Origin: Nymphaea colorata
Lineage: Eukaryota > Streptophyta > Magnoliopsida > Nymphaeales > Nymphaeaceae
NCBI RefSeq assembly: GCF_008831285.2
Contig: NC_045143.1
Span: forward strand, 1,523,503 to 1,587,502
Direction: 5' to 3'
DNA: 64,000 nt
Position numbers and translations under genes: made by a program. This document shows positions 50,300 to 62,922 of this stretch, piece by piece. A model generated the notes under the pieces. That model did no database searches, had not been told where the DNA came from, and was given only the letters and a program-made list of their open reading frames with translations. Numbering within the stretch: position 1 is the stretch's first letter; each line of letters starts with the position of its first letter.

Positions 50300-52890
50300 A
50301 GAAAGTGGACAATCAGATTTCCTTGTGTGTTCTGTATGTCATCACATTTTTGTGGCTACGCTGTTTCAGCAAGCAAGACGTGACAATTTTAGGTATACTT
50401 TTTGCACTTGAAACAAGTTTCTTGCATTCCTCAATTTATGCACTCTGCACTACATTATAAAGCTCTGCAAAATTTCCATGTTTGTCGCGCGGAAGCCATG
50501 CCATCACCCGCGTTTGTTCTGGGTTCTCAAGCTCTCTTGGATTTTAAGCTTCGGCTCTTCAATATGGCTACGAAACAATCAGTGCCCCGTCTACACGCAT
50601 CTTTAGCTTGCCCCAATGGAGGGATGCAGAGAGGGCTCCAGAGGTGTACAGATTATGATAAAAATTTGGATTCCTGATCAACCTATGATACTGATGTTGA
50701 TCTTAATTAGTCCTCACATAACACCGACTGGTTTCTTGTCAAGCCCGAGCAAATTCCATGAGGAAAGTTGTTAGGAAGTCCATTCAGTTCAATCAGCGGA
50801 TTTAGCAGGTATGGACATGTTCTAACAACATTTAGGTGGTGCGAAGCGATTGAGAACAGAACATGTAATGACTTGACTGCCACCGCATTTGAAATGCCTC
50901 CGTATGACGGTTGTATCCGTTTAATTAGTTAGAAGTTCATTCAGAAACAACTTATTAGAAAGAGAGAAAAGTAACTTAGAATGGATGATCTCCACGAGGA
51001 CTCCTCTCAACCTACTATGGCAGACTATCAGTAGGGACTCTCCAATTTACAGTCTTACTATGTCCTTTTTCGTATTAGTCTTATGGGAAGATAATCCGAG
51101 TTCTGCACTGCCTGTTTTTCCAACAATTGTCATACAATGCTTTCGGTTTCTGGACATAACTAAGAAAAATAATGTGACGATGGCTGAGTGAGTAGACAGC
51201 CAGAGGCAAACACCAGAATGTGTGAAAAGATATAGAGAAAATTTAATTTCTGAAATTTACTAGAAAATACATTTGTGGCTTATGACTGTGGTACTTGTTG
51301 CCAAAATCATTTAATTCACACAATACCATGAAAGCAAACAAATACGGCGGCAGAATTTTTTGGAGGAGGAGACAGAAGAACAGGGGAGGCCAGACTCCAG
51401 AGTTTAAGCAGCCACTAATCGCAGAGGAGGTTTACCAGCCACTTTAAGGTTTCACATCTGAAACCTTAAACAACGGCCTGCAACGTCCCTAGATACAAGT
51501 CTATACCAAGTGATCATCTATTTTTCTGTTTACCAATTAACAAATATTCTAAATTTTTAATAAAATAAGAGAACACTTATTTTTCTAACCGATGCATCAG
51601 CAAGCATCACTGTGGTCTGCAGCCACGTGGTGGTCTATGCCCCAGCGCATTCTGATGACTTTGGGCCATGATACCCTGAACTTGTTTAGAACTTGGAACA
51701 AACCCACAAAAGCAGGTGTCCTTAAGATGCAAAACTTGAGGTTTCTGAATGTACCAACTGGGCGACGAATCTTTCTGAGTTTCTTATAAAAAAGATGATG
51801 CCTAGATGCCATCCAATGCCAGAACTTCACCATTCAGCACCATGTTCCACTCACGAGAAATGCTTCCCTTTCTCTCTTACTGCATCCTTGCTTAGGTCAA
51901 GATGCCGGAACTTTCACCATTGAGCACCATTTCTCACCGTAGAGAGTTGGTTTCCCTCTCCCTCATTGAGTGCGATCCATACGCTGGTCAAGATGCCAGA
52001 ACTTCACCATGCAGAAACCATGTCTCAGAGTACAGGGGTGGTTTCTTTTTCTCTCTGTTACTGCTAAATCTGCTTTTAGTAGGCAAAAGTGTGACAAAGT
52101 AACCGAGGGGAACCTCTCATTTCAGCATCACAGCACAATCTTTGGAAAAGGTGTATCTTATCCGCCAGCAAGAACAATTAGACAAGGCATGTATCTCTCA
52201 GTAAGGGATAATACAAGTTGCTCTCTTTTGCCGTTGTGGAGGCTACTTTCTAATGTTCCGAAACGGCGCTTCATCTTTTGCTTAACCTTTTTCTTTTCTT
52301 CAGTTGATTCCCATTGTCTTGCACATGCATCCGTCTAAAGGAGCTTAACCAACGGTTAACTGCCTATAAACAATGTATAAACGTGCTTCAGTCTGGTGGG
52401 ATCAAAAGTGGAGGCTTCATCCATGGCTCCCACCATCAGGTTAGGATCGATCTAAACCAACCGAGGCACAACCAAGTGCAATCACCCCAACAGGCGGAGC
52501 ACTACCAGGAGCTTCTAAGGTTATTTCCTTCCTTGTTCTTTGTGCTGTTCCTTTTGTTATATATTCTTTCGTTTCTGTTCCTAACAATCATTATTGAGCT
52601 TGGCCTGAGTTCACAAGCACTACCATCCAAGTATCCAACAATCAACAAAACCCCGTCATCTGAATCAGAATTTGGAAGGATGGACAAGTGAAGTTGTATT
52701 TGGACGCTAAAAACGTCAATCAATAAACATCTGTTATTTATTTGGATGATGTTCTTTCTCTTGTCGATCTTTGTCCTTGACTTGGACCGGCCACAAAGAG
52801 AAGAATTAGAAACAGAATAAGAAGAAAACAACAATAAAATCTTATCAAAACTCTCTGCCCATGGCTGGTGTTGGTCCATTATATGTTACT
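50300..52890. other. Intergenic stretch
   Basis: No gene is recognised except a possible decayed first exon of the PLAT pseudogene near 52500-52690: a hydrophobic run (LFFVLFLLLYILSFLFLTII) followed by a Ser/Pro-rich stretch, without an ATG. A three-copy tandem repeat lies at 51816-52065. Confidence 0.4.
51816..52065. repeat. Three-copy tandem repeat, about 90-bp unit
   Basis: ATGCCAGAACTTCACCATTC at 51816, ATGCCGGAACTTTCACCATT at 51902 and ATGCCAGAACTTCACCATGC at 51993 begin three imperfect units 86 and 91 bases apart. Each unit carries CACCAT, a CTCTCTC-like block and, in the first two, GGTCAAG at the end. Confidence 0.8.
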
Positions 52891-52892
52891 TG

Positions 52893-53329
52893 AGTCTACT
52901 AGCTGTTCCTACTCTATCGAAATTGAAAGCACTTGCAACATCGGCAGGGACAACAAATGATGTGGTAACGAGATTCGGAGGCGATGGCGGAAATGTGGTT
53001 GTTGTGAGGCGCCTGAGAATTCCAAAGGTTATATATGATCCGGAAGGTGGAGCAGGGAGGAAGGGCCGCCAGTATAAACGATTTGGTGAGTGCGTAGGGG
53101 AAGCGTTTGATGTCTGTGGGCCGTGCGTGAAGCCGTGAACACTAAAGTGTGCCCGCTCTACCTGAAAAGCATGGGGTCGGATGACTGGAGGCCGGGGTGG
53201 GAAAGGTGTTCCGCCGGCAGTCTAATGGCAATACCACCCTCGCATCCTTCACCTTTTACTTCAGGACCTTCCTGCCTGCAAATGTCTGGTATAGGTTTGA
53301 CCATTCCTGCTCCCCTAGAAGTGTAGTGC
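52893..53329 (+). pseudogene. ATS3-like PLAT-domain protein, pseudogene
   Basis: The frames encode STSCSYSIEIESTC, then SAGTTNDVVTRFGGD to KRFGECVGEAFDVCGPC, then REAVNTKVCPLYLKSMGSDD plus WRPGW. This is the PLAT/LH2 fold of plant embryo-specific protein 3 (C.Y.IEIETTC ... GPC ... VC.LYL...GSDDWRPGW). The three pieces lie in different frames within 310 bases with no room for introns, so there are at least two frameshifts: one just after ESTC (about 52935) and one after GPCV (about 53130). No start exon with an ATG was found. Family members are small secreted proteins with a signal peptide. The homology ends near 53206. Confidence 0.72.
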
Positions 53330-54426
53330 TTTCCCAAATGAGGTTTTCACCGGAGAAGTTTTGATGGGGGTACAGATTTTCCGTTGCTGTTCACTATGTA
53401 AAGCTTCCTTGGAGTTAAAAGATGACATTGCCACCTTCGCCTCTATACACAAATCCAAACTCTCTCTCATATTGTTACTGTGAACTGAAAATCTGTTAGG
53501 TGGATTTGTTATGGTGAGATAAAGGGAAAAGAGTGCTGGATTCCCTGGCTATCGTAGGAAACCATGGATAGTTGGAAACACAATGGCACTTTCTTAGGAA
53601 GCATTAGATGATGAATAGCCTGACAAGCTCCTCCTTTTCACCACAAAGTGCTTCTAAATGTTCAAATTTCAAATTATTTGTCCATGTTGAATTATATGTA
53701 CAATTTCAAATAAATCTTTTTCAAAGTTTCCATCAATGGTTATTCATGCAGTTACAGTTTGATAGGATTTGAGAAAATTCAAGTATATCCCATGAGAGTT
53801 GTGCAATACATGTTGCACCAAGCCTAATCTACTTTACATTGAAGAATAATCTTAAACTATACAAGCCTGTCCATGTTAGATCCTTGCTCCAAAGCATCAA
53901 ATGGGTGAGGGATGCACTCGGACTTCGTATCATCTATATAAGTTGCAACAGTTTTGTTTCTTATTGTTTAGTAGTCAGTGTTTCCATTATAAGCCCGTGA
54001 ATATGAATTCGTTAGCTATACGTCAGGAGTTGCACACATGAAACTCATTCATTCCTAGGAAAACTGAAATTCATTACGTTGAACTTCTGATGAAAAATGG
54101 TAAAAATCATAATGATACAAAGAAATTTTCGTAATTTTATGGATGTAAAGAATTCCTTTCTTCAACCAACCATGGGAAGAAAGCGTTTTCACAAGAAATA
54201 ACGACTCATATGGCAAATGTCAACAAGATTACTGCTGAACGGCATACCCTTGCAGAAATGGACCGTAGCCACGGACTTTGAGCTGATGCAACTGCCACTA
54301 CCAAAAGAAAAATCTTTCACAGCCTTCTATGAACTTCTCTTTTGTTTTGAATCTATTATGCTTTCTGTGTAACTTTCCAAAAATATTTAGCTGGCAAGAG
54401 CCGACTCCGATCGTTAGACTTGGATC
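53330..54426. other. Intergenic stretch and ferrochelatase trailer
   Basis: No gene is recognised. The 3' trailer of the ferrochelatase gene presumably covers about 54100-54426. Confidence 0.4.
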
Positions 54427-57400
54427 TCATTGAAGGAATCCCCTAAAAGCTGATATGAATTTTGGGCCTAGAAGCAGAAAAAATGCCATAAAGCTGCCAA
54501 ACAAAATATTGAGTGCAGATCTGAAAACGTCGGGATCGTTCTGTTGAGCTGCAATCTTGGGGCTGTACATCGCTTTTGACAAAGGAAGCGCCTCTATAGC
54601 AGCATCTGCTAAATCAGATATGAACTCAGGCTTGCACCCTAAAGCAGGCACCCGTCTCCAATTCTTTATGCCAGATTCCAGAGCGAGTTCCTTATACTCC
54701 ATATCCATCTCTTCCAGAGTTTCAATGTGCTCACTCACAAAGCTGGCATCAAGAAAAAATGCATTACAAGAAGCATCTAAAAAACCTCTAAATGTGTCTC
54801 TCACATCATTTTTCAGATCAGAAACAAGAAGTAAACAACTGCCAAGTGCCAACCCTGTTGATGTTGGCAATGCCCATATCATGTGCATAAGAGAGGTAGA
54901 GGGAGAGGGAGAGAGAGACAGGAAATACCTGACAGGAACAACTAAGAGGCTCTTCACACCTTTCTGACCAAGCTCCACGATCACTTTGTCTGTATATGGT
55001 TTCAACCATTCCACAGGCCCAACTCGACTCTGGAAATATTGTAGCAGTGAGGTGAAACAACAACAATATACATACAGTACATACATGCATACAGACAGAG
55101 ACAAAGCATATGCACATACAAGCACACGCAGAGGAACTCTAGCATCTAAATAGCCAAAATATGCTCCACAGAGATACCATAACATTATCCCATGGATAAA
55201 GATATAAAAATTTCCTTCCAATCTTCATACTCAAATGACATAATATCATCAAAATATCTGCCACTTTCTCTTGTCATTATATTTCTTATGTAGGTTTCAT
55301 CATGTTTTAAAAGCAACTGATCTGCTCGACGTATGAGGAAACAAATAACACATATCGCAGTATTTCAACGGCAGAGCAATCCACTCTAGAAAAGAACTAC
55401 TTGCAATTTGATAATCAAACATAATCTAGCTGCAGTAACTACCTGATAGGCAAGAGTATGGTCATTCTTAATCTGTCTAGATCTGAGTTCATTCATAATT
55501 AAACCAACACACTCCTCCATCTGTTCCTTGTATGGATCTCCTGCATCTTCAACATAGCTAACAGGGACTCCATGTGCACTGAAAAAGATCATGGCCTGCA
55601 CCATAGTAGAGCAAAATAAGCCACTGACAATATTAGCTCCAACAGGAGAAACTTCTGAGATTCAAGCATAAATAAGGTTTCACAGTTGCACCGCTTTTCT
55701 TTCCAGAGTGCCAAACCAAATTGAAGACCACATATTAGGTTGCAAAAAGTTGGTTCCAATAAAAAAGCTAATCATAACAATGTAATTGTCAGAAATCCTT
55801 GAAATGCTTGAATATTTCAATCAGAGTCCAAAACTACTAATGACCCGTCCAAGAGTGTTCTGTCACAAAGAGTAGGTAATTGATGACTTTCAACAAAAGA
55901 TAGAACACAACTATGTTTGCTGAGGTAACCCTCAAGGACCCTCAAGAAAAAATGGACACTTTGGGCACTCTCACTTGCGTACCTCTTCAGGGTTTGCAAA
56001 TGCTTGCAGCTCCTTCTCTATTAAGCTTGCCATTGAATTAACATATCCTTCCCGTTGATACCATGATTCAATAATAGTGACAGGTAACGTGGCTAGATAT
56101 TCATCTTGCCTGTAGCAGAAGGGCACATAGTATATTATACTAAATTGCTAAGACACATAAGTTGAAAAGGAGAGAATTTGTATCATAAAATGTAAGATCA
56201 ATAACAGAAAATTTAATTCTTGGCTTGTTCTTCACCTGAACATAGTTTGGAGTACACGAATGCTTGAACCACTTGTGGAGATTGAAAACTGAGGATAAAG
56301 GGGTAAAACAACAAGCTTCGTAATTCTGTCTCTCTTTATCTGCCATATTAAAATAAGTTACTTAGTGTGACTACAAATAACAAGGAAATTGACAGATATT
56401 ATATAAGATAAACTCTTGCAACAAGTATCCCTCGTCAAAACATTTCCATGAAATCTGCCCATGAGGTTGATCCTTTGCAAGGAGAATGCATATTACATAT
56501 TTGGGGTACATAATAAACACATTGCCTAATTTCTAACAATCTATAACACAATTAGGCAGAAGGGTGTTACAACCCAAAGAATATAAAAGAAGAGACCATG
56601 TTTCAAGCACTAAAGCTGAAGGATGATAGAGAAAGGACTACTTGTGCTACTTCAATAAAAATGAGGCAAAATCCACAGAGCGGGCCTTAGTCAATTACAA
56701 ACCTACTAACCTGCACAGTAACCTACGTAACACAGGTGCAGAGTACAGGTTGCCAATGCAGGGTGGGTGTGTGTGTGTGTGTGCATGCATGTGTGTAGTC
56801 CATAAACAACAAAAACTAACAACTAATTTGTATGATTCTATCAACGATTCAACAAAAAAGAAAAACGATTTGTCAGTTGATGGTCGCACACCCACATCCA
56901 AGTTGGACACAACTTGGGGGAGGACTATTTTCAAGAATGACTTAGATAGCAACTGAGAAAAGGAGGTTTGCAAAGATGTAAAAGGCAATCACTAAGTATC
57001 AAATCATCAACTCAACTTTTCCATGACTTATATCATACACATCAGTGAATCCATCTAGACGAAGTGGATTGACTACTATGTCGTTGAAATATTAATTCGA
57101 AATCACTCCACCTTTGTGCATACTCATCTATAGTGACTCAAGAGGCCGTAAGCAGAAGACCAATAAGAGAGAGTTCAGAAAAAAAAACTGGAAAAACAGC
57201 TTACCTGTTTGACTGCATCTTCAGTAAATGGATGCCAATAGCGCATGCCAACATACACTTTTGCATGAACTCTTTTTGCCTCTAGAGCATTTTTAAGAGC
57301 ATGTGCCTAACAAAATGAAGTCCAGTAAATTATCCTTCAGCAGTACGCCATAAAAGGTGTCAAATACAGTCTCTACAATTGAAAACGAGGTAAAAGCCAA

Positions 57401-58644
57401 TTTGAAATAAAACAGAAAGCACGTTCTGCCAGCAGTTCCTGAATTTAGGCAGTCAATGTGCACGTTTTTAGTGTTCCAGATAGCTGGGAGGCACCTTACA
57501 TTGTACATCACCATGTACAAACCCTAGAAAATACTAACCTGCTCATCAGTTATCTGCCTCAATGGTGAGCCACCACCAATAGAAGCATAACCTTCTTTGC
57601 TTTTTGGCGCCCTAAGAAATGATATTAATTGAGCTAAAGGTCTTTGAAGAAATTGAAAAAGCCGTGGAAGTCTTATTATATCCTGCAATTTGACGCCAAA
57701 AAGTCAACAATCAGTCCCAGATCCAAAGGAAAGTGAAGCATATATGTCAATAACAAATTCTGATGAAAAATTTAAGAACTGATGCCTACGACTTGCTCTA
57801 TGAAACAATACACCAGAACCCTTAGTTGATTAACTGCAACAAAATGAAAATCTTCACGTTTCATGCTTCGTTGACAATTGACATACATGCTGGCTTTTTC
57901 ACATCCATAATTACTGTAGGAGGTTATAATACGTATTGGAAGAATATGTATTATGAAACATCCAGGCATTAAAGAAACAGATGGAAACAAGGAGAAGCAT
58001 ATGTATACTACTTTGTAAGTGTAAAAATGCAAAATATTTGAGTGTCGAGTTTGTTTCAAACAGGGACAGACTTATGAATGATTTACATACCGGGTCAGCA
58101 AACAAGTTGAATAAAAATGGTTGAACATCATCAAGTGTTTCTGGCCCTCCAAGGTTTAACAACAAGATCCCAATCCTCTCTTCAGCAGCTTGTGAGTAAA
58201 CTTCTGAAGTGGTTCCATCCAGGGTACACACCCCTGCAGAGCAAAAAGTTTGGCCAACTAACTTTCTCCTTTGGACAGGTCTGAGGGGATATAGTCCTCC
58301 AGAAAACTCATTTTGATTGGTTAAATCATATGAAAGCCTGCAGTCTATTTTCTCGCTGCTACTTGAAACAGCAATTCTGTCAGAGAAGCAAGACACACGT
58401 GCAGTAGACCTGAAAGTTAAACAGAAAATACATCATTAGAAGGGATTTAGAAGGAGAAGAAAGTTTAAGGATGGTTAGATTTTAAGTGTCGGCAACTTTT
58501 TTCACCCAAAAGTAAAACAGCATCCAGAAGAAACTGCTATATCTACGTATATGATCAGGCGACACATAAAATTCTCTAGGAAGCATATGTGGACATATAT
58601 GAGTGATAAACGATAAGAAGCAAAGTAGCAGAAACATTTTTTAG

Positions 58645-58686
<42 letters not shown>

Positions 58687-59271
58687 AGAGCACATGTACA
58701 TTGTACGCACACCCGTGATTAGCATTTAGCACGTCCAAAGATGAGAGAATTGGCCCTAGGTAATATCAAGGTCCAAAAAATTTTGATAACAAAACCTAGG
58801 TTATTTCTCACTAAGATAGATATCTGAGACCAGTTTCAGTAAAGTTAACAATCTGTGCATGTCTAATGCTTCTCATTGATACAGAATAAGATGGTGACCA
58901 TAACGAAAAAAAAAGAATCAATCAACACGATTACAACAGCAATTTTAACTCCAAGCAACCAAAGGATGTTCCCCCTGGATCACCCACTGAACAGGACATT
59001 CAAAACCATGACCACTAAACGAATGTAGTGTTGGAAGTCGGAAGACAGTATTAAGTTGGCCCTCTTGTTCTTCATCATAACATGATCATGTAAAATTTGG
59101 TACATATAGCCCCATTCTCATAGGGTATCGCAATTGCTTATAAATAATTTCCAAGAAAGGAAAAGAAGCATGCCGAACCAAATGGTCCAGAAAAGATTAC
59201 CTTTCAGAACTAAGACTCGCCGAAGGAACGTGTACTTTCAAATTTGAAACACCAGCAGCAAGAGAGCCCAT
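54427..59271 (-). CDS. FC1: Ferrochelatase, plastid FC1 type
   Basis: Nine exons: 59201-59271, 58091-58409, 57539-57682, 57205-57306, 56236-56339, 55983-56109, 55443-55595, 54929-55029 and 54427-54742. They total 1437 nt (478 residues). It inserts ferrous iron into protoporphyrin IX, the last step of haem synthesis. Conserved blocks run in order: [72 protein letters not shown] (catalytic His near 297) and [12 protein letters not shown] (conserved acidic site, 374-385). The first 90 residues are Ser-rich and suit a plastid transit peptide. The C terminus is a hydrophobic segment ([20 protein letters not shown]) and lacks the NGR.AM chlorophyll-binding motif of FC2, so it is FC1-like. FC1 supplies haem for non-photosynthetic needs and stress. 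No lesion is seen. Confidence 0.94.
56762..56796. repeat. GT-rich microsatellite
   Basis: GTGT repeats with CATGCATG at the end, in intron 4 of ferrochelatase. Confidence 0.85.
58646..58685. repeat. CT microsatellite
   Basis: About 19 CT units in the first coding intron of ferrochelatase (on the minus strand it reads GA). Confidence 0.95.
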
Positions 59272-59887
59272 ACTGTCCGTATTCAGAGCAAGAAAATAAA
59301 ATCTGCGGTAATTTTATTGAAGAAATCAATCAAAAGAGTTAGCTACTGCAGATAATTGAAATCAAATGTTGCTAATGACCATAACCCCCACAACGGATCA
59401 AAAACAAATTCAATAACACAAATTTCCCTTGCTGCACCCATAAGAGTTCGAGAAACCATGGCAGAAGATCCCATTTTTAACGCCAAAAAAAAAGGACTAC
59501 ATTATCAAAGAGACGATGAAAAAACCTTGGCCAAAAGTAGGCTACGACCAAAAATAAAATGGGTACGCAACAGAACAACCGAACTTTCTAATAAAGAAAT
59601 CGGATAAGAAAGAACTGATATGCAAAATCTTCACGCGATCAACAACGTAAAACGTGACTTCGATTTGATCGCTCGCACCTCCCCAAATATTATAATAAAG
59701 AAAAAGAAAATATGAACTATATTCAGAATAAAAAACACAAAAGACGTCCAGAACTGAGAATACAAAGATCAAAGAGAAACGACCGCACAAGTTCCGATTC
59801 AGACAATTAAAAACGATTGATCAGTCAAAAGGAGTATCAAAATCTACAAGCGTCAACTCTGATAGAACCAACCTTCTACAATCTTCA

Positions 59888-59891
<4 letters not shown>

Positions 59892-59930
<39 letters not shown>
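59892..59930. repeat. GA microsatellite upstream of the ferrochelatase start
   Basis: About 19 GA units, read as CT on the gene's strand, about 620 bases before the ATG. CT-rich leaders and GAGA-type sites are common in plant promoters. Whether this lies in a 5'UTR intron, leader or promoter is not clear. Confidence 0.9.
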
Positions 59931-59932
<2 letters not shown>

Positions 59933-60435
59933 TTGAGGAATGGGAACTCTCACCAGGGGTTGAAGAAGAGGAGAGAAGGAAGGGCTTGGTCGTGCTCCTT
60001 GAAATGGAAGTTTGGCAGAAACCTTTATGCGCGATTCCTCCAAGTTGTTGCCCCAAATCAAAAGAGGAAAGAACTCAGCAACGCAACGAGAATCAGGGAG
60101 GAGAAGGAAAGAGAGAGAGGGGGCGATCTAGTCAAAGGGGGGAGGGAGAGAAGATGCAAACGTGTGAAGAAGTCAACATTTGTGCATCCACCTAACCCGA
60201 ACTTTCCTTCCACCTATTCCGGAGAACCATAATTACTAAATTACCCTCCCCCTGGTCGAACTTCGTGTTAAGCCACTGGCTCACTGAGTGCCACGTCGGC
60301 ATAAAGCTCGCTCTTAGAAAGTCAACACAACAACCGCTCCGACGCAACAGGCGGCTGGTCAAACAGAGCAGTCAGAACACCTGTTGGTGATTTCCGAGCG
60401 AACGCAAAAATTAAGCACCTTGATCCACTGCATGC

Positions 60436-60441
60436 CACGTG
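60436..60441. promoter_or_regulatory. G-box in distal upstream region of ferrochelatase
   Basis: CACGTG within the palindrome CCACGTGG, about 1.17 kb before the ferrochelatase ATG. A further CCACGTCGGC lies near 60291. G-boxes bind bHLH/PIF and bZIP factors (established). The distance makes assignment to this gene uncertain. Confidence 0.35.
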
Positions 60442-60499
60442 GATAGCAAGGAGCCCGCTTTCTGTTATTTAATCTATTTTTATTTGGACTTTAGATTGT

Positions 60500-62860
60500 G
60501 TTGAAACGAAGGGGAAAGAGAAGAGTGGTTGGAGAAGAATGGATAAAGAAAACCTTGTTTGGATGTTTAACTATTCTTTCTTTGGATAGAATAGAAAAGA
60601 AAGTAAAAAAGGAAAAAGTATATAAAAATATGGGTATCTCCAATTTCTTCAAAATTGGGAGGGAAAGAAATGTATTTTTAAAAAAAATGACAAATTTGCT
60701 CTTACAAGTCCCTTTCTTTTTTTCTCTTTTCTTTTATTTTTTTATTCACCAACTTTAATTTCTTCATTTCTTTTGAACCCCAATTTTCCCACCATATGGT
60801 GTTGTTTTCTTTCTCTACATCATAATGGGGACTTAAACGGCATTAAATCAACGGCTGTCTGCCAATGAAATGAGGTCAAAACACTAAGCACATCAAAATT
60901 AATAAAAAAAAAACATTATTTTGGGTCATAGCCACAAATGTCATTAATAGGTTTTAAACAGCTAAGTTTTCTATGATATTTTTTTGTAAAGTTTAAAATA
61001 TCTGAAGCATAAAAGAAGAAATCCTCAAATTAGGAAAAAGTAACAAACAAAACATAAAGAGCAACTTGATAAAATGGTAGAAACGAAGATAAATACTTTA
61101 ACTTAAGTTTTAAGCTTTAAATAAAAAATAATATTAAAAAAAAAAAGAAAAAACATGATAACAAGGAGGGAAATTGCAGGTTTTGTTTTTTTCGTTTTCA
61201 TTGTTTTTAACGGTTTTTGTCAGGTCCTTTTTTTTTTTTTTTTTTTTGGAAAAGGTCGAGTTCTTTTGTTGCTAAGCCAAAAGGGGTACACCCTCATTTA
61301 ATGCAATTTTGTGAAAAGTTGATTAGGTGAAAAACAAGTTTTTAATGGTTTTAGAAGTCATGAAGAAATAATGTATTAGGTATGTTCTCAACCACCCTCA
61401 CGTGAAGATGATAGGTATGAAAATAATGATCCATCAACTTAGGTAAGGGAAATGCATGGTAGATCATCACCTTATTCTAATTTGAGTCTGTGGATGTTAA
61501 GTTCCATGAAGACTGAAAAGTGACAGCTTAACTACCATGCTTTTTCAATTATACGTTTCCAAAGTATATCCTATGAGAAAAATGTTTTTATTTTTGTGTA
61601 AACTAATTTGATTTGAATTGTGCTTTATGGTAAAATAACAAAAAATAATAATAATAAATGGAAAGGAGGCACTGACCTGACCTCCCCCAATTAATTAAAA
61701 AAAATAGTTGCTTATATATGCAATTTTTAAAGGTCGGGTCAGGCCATCCAAGCATGGGCGAAGCCAGGATTTTTTGGTTGAACAGCGTTTGAGTCGATAC
61801 AGGTCTGGTGTTAACCTTAGTCCAGATGAAAATTATGAACCTGCCCACACCAGCCCACACGTAGCTCTGCTACCAAGTCTCGGCGTGGCTCAGGTTGCAA
61901 CCGGTAAGTCTTCAATAATATTCACAATCTCCAAAATTTTTGTCTTTACAGCTAACTTCACCTTGATCATATGATTCTTTGTACAGCCTTTATTTTGGAT
62001 TCTTCTGGGTCCTCGATTTCGGACATGAGTCGGGCCAGGACCAGTTTAGCATTATGCACTTGGATCAAACTCGGTCAAAATTACGGCACCTTTGATCATG
62101 AGTCGCTAAGAGGTTTAGCAATGCCAATGGAATATTGGATTTTGAATTGGATAGCCGACCCAATCGGATGGCCTTCGTTCAGATATGATACGCGCATAAC
62201 ATTGATTTACTTATTATTAGTGGTGCTAATGTATAGGTTGAATATCTGACCAAACTATTTTATAAAAATTGGACATGGAAAACATTTTATATTTGATTAA
62301 GAAATCAGATCGGATTCATATTTAAGAAATGACGTGCCACTAGATTCAAATGCAGATTGGATCAGAGTTAGTTTTAAATAACTAGCCTAAATCAATCTCT
62401 TACAGTTTGAGAGTTGACAAGATTTGGTTAAAAATTCGTATTTGGATTCATATAAGAATATAAACATAAATATTCAAAAAGCGGTTAGACCCACTAAGAT
62501 TAATCCACATAAAAGGGATGTGCTTTATTCCAGGCCGAGAAGAAAGAAGACTTGAGAGAAAAGGAAAGCATATATCTCATTTTCATTTTTTGAAAACCGC
62601 TAATACTTTGTCCTGATTCCTTGCACTAATGAACTCTCTACTAAGGTTCTTGATGCATCTCATAGTAAAGGAGCGGCAGAGAGGCTTTCCTTTTTCTCTG
62701 GATTTGAGCATAATGGGCTCTTTCATTTCTCCATGCTTCTTGAATTTCCTTGGTATCCTTTGGAATTCGAAACCCAGACCTTGTCCCATCCAATCTCCTG
62801 CCTTTTCCTCCATGCGAGATCTTCCAGAGGAAGGAAGAGAAGATCTCCCCAACAAATATG
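60500..62860. other. Intergenic repeat-rich stretch
   Basis: No gene is recognised. It contains an AT-rich dispersed repeat (61012-61160), an inverted repeat (61668-61683 with 61731-61745), a possible hAT-like end GGGCGAAGCCAGG near 61756, and the block CTGCCCACACCAGCCCACAC at 61842 shared with 45430. Confidence 0.45.
61012..61160. repeat. AT-rich dispersed repeat, copy 2
   Basis: It shares ATTAGGAAAAAGTAA, GATAAAATGG and TTTAACTTAAGTTTTAA, in order, with the copy at 23867-24050. No termini are clear. Confidence 0.6.
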
Positions 62861-62862
62861 GA

Positions 62863-62869
62863 TATAAAT
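62863..62869 (+). promoter_or_regulatory. TATA box of the second PLAT gene
   Basis: TATAAAT, 60 bases before the ATG at 62923. It predicts a leader of about 30 bases and supports that ATG as the start. Confidence 0.45.
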
Positions 62870-62922
62870 TGCCTCGAAAGAGATTGAGTTGTAGATATGC
62901 AGGAGAGGGATTAGCAGGGGAG

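Noticed and set aside
54427-55221. A single 264-codon reading of the ferrochelatase 3' part
   Set aside because: It reads through an intron between 54743 and 54928 and upstream of 55029. Donor and acceptor sites with conserved protein on both sides show the spliced form.
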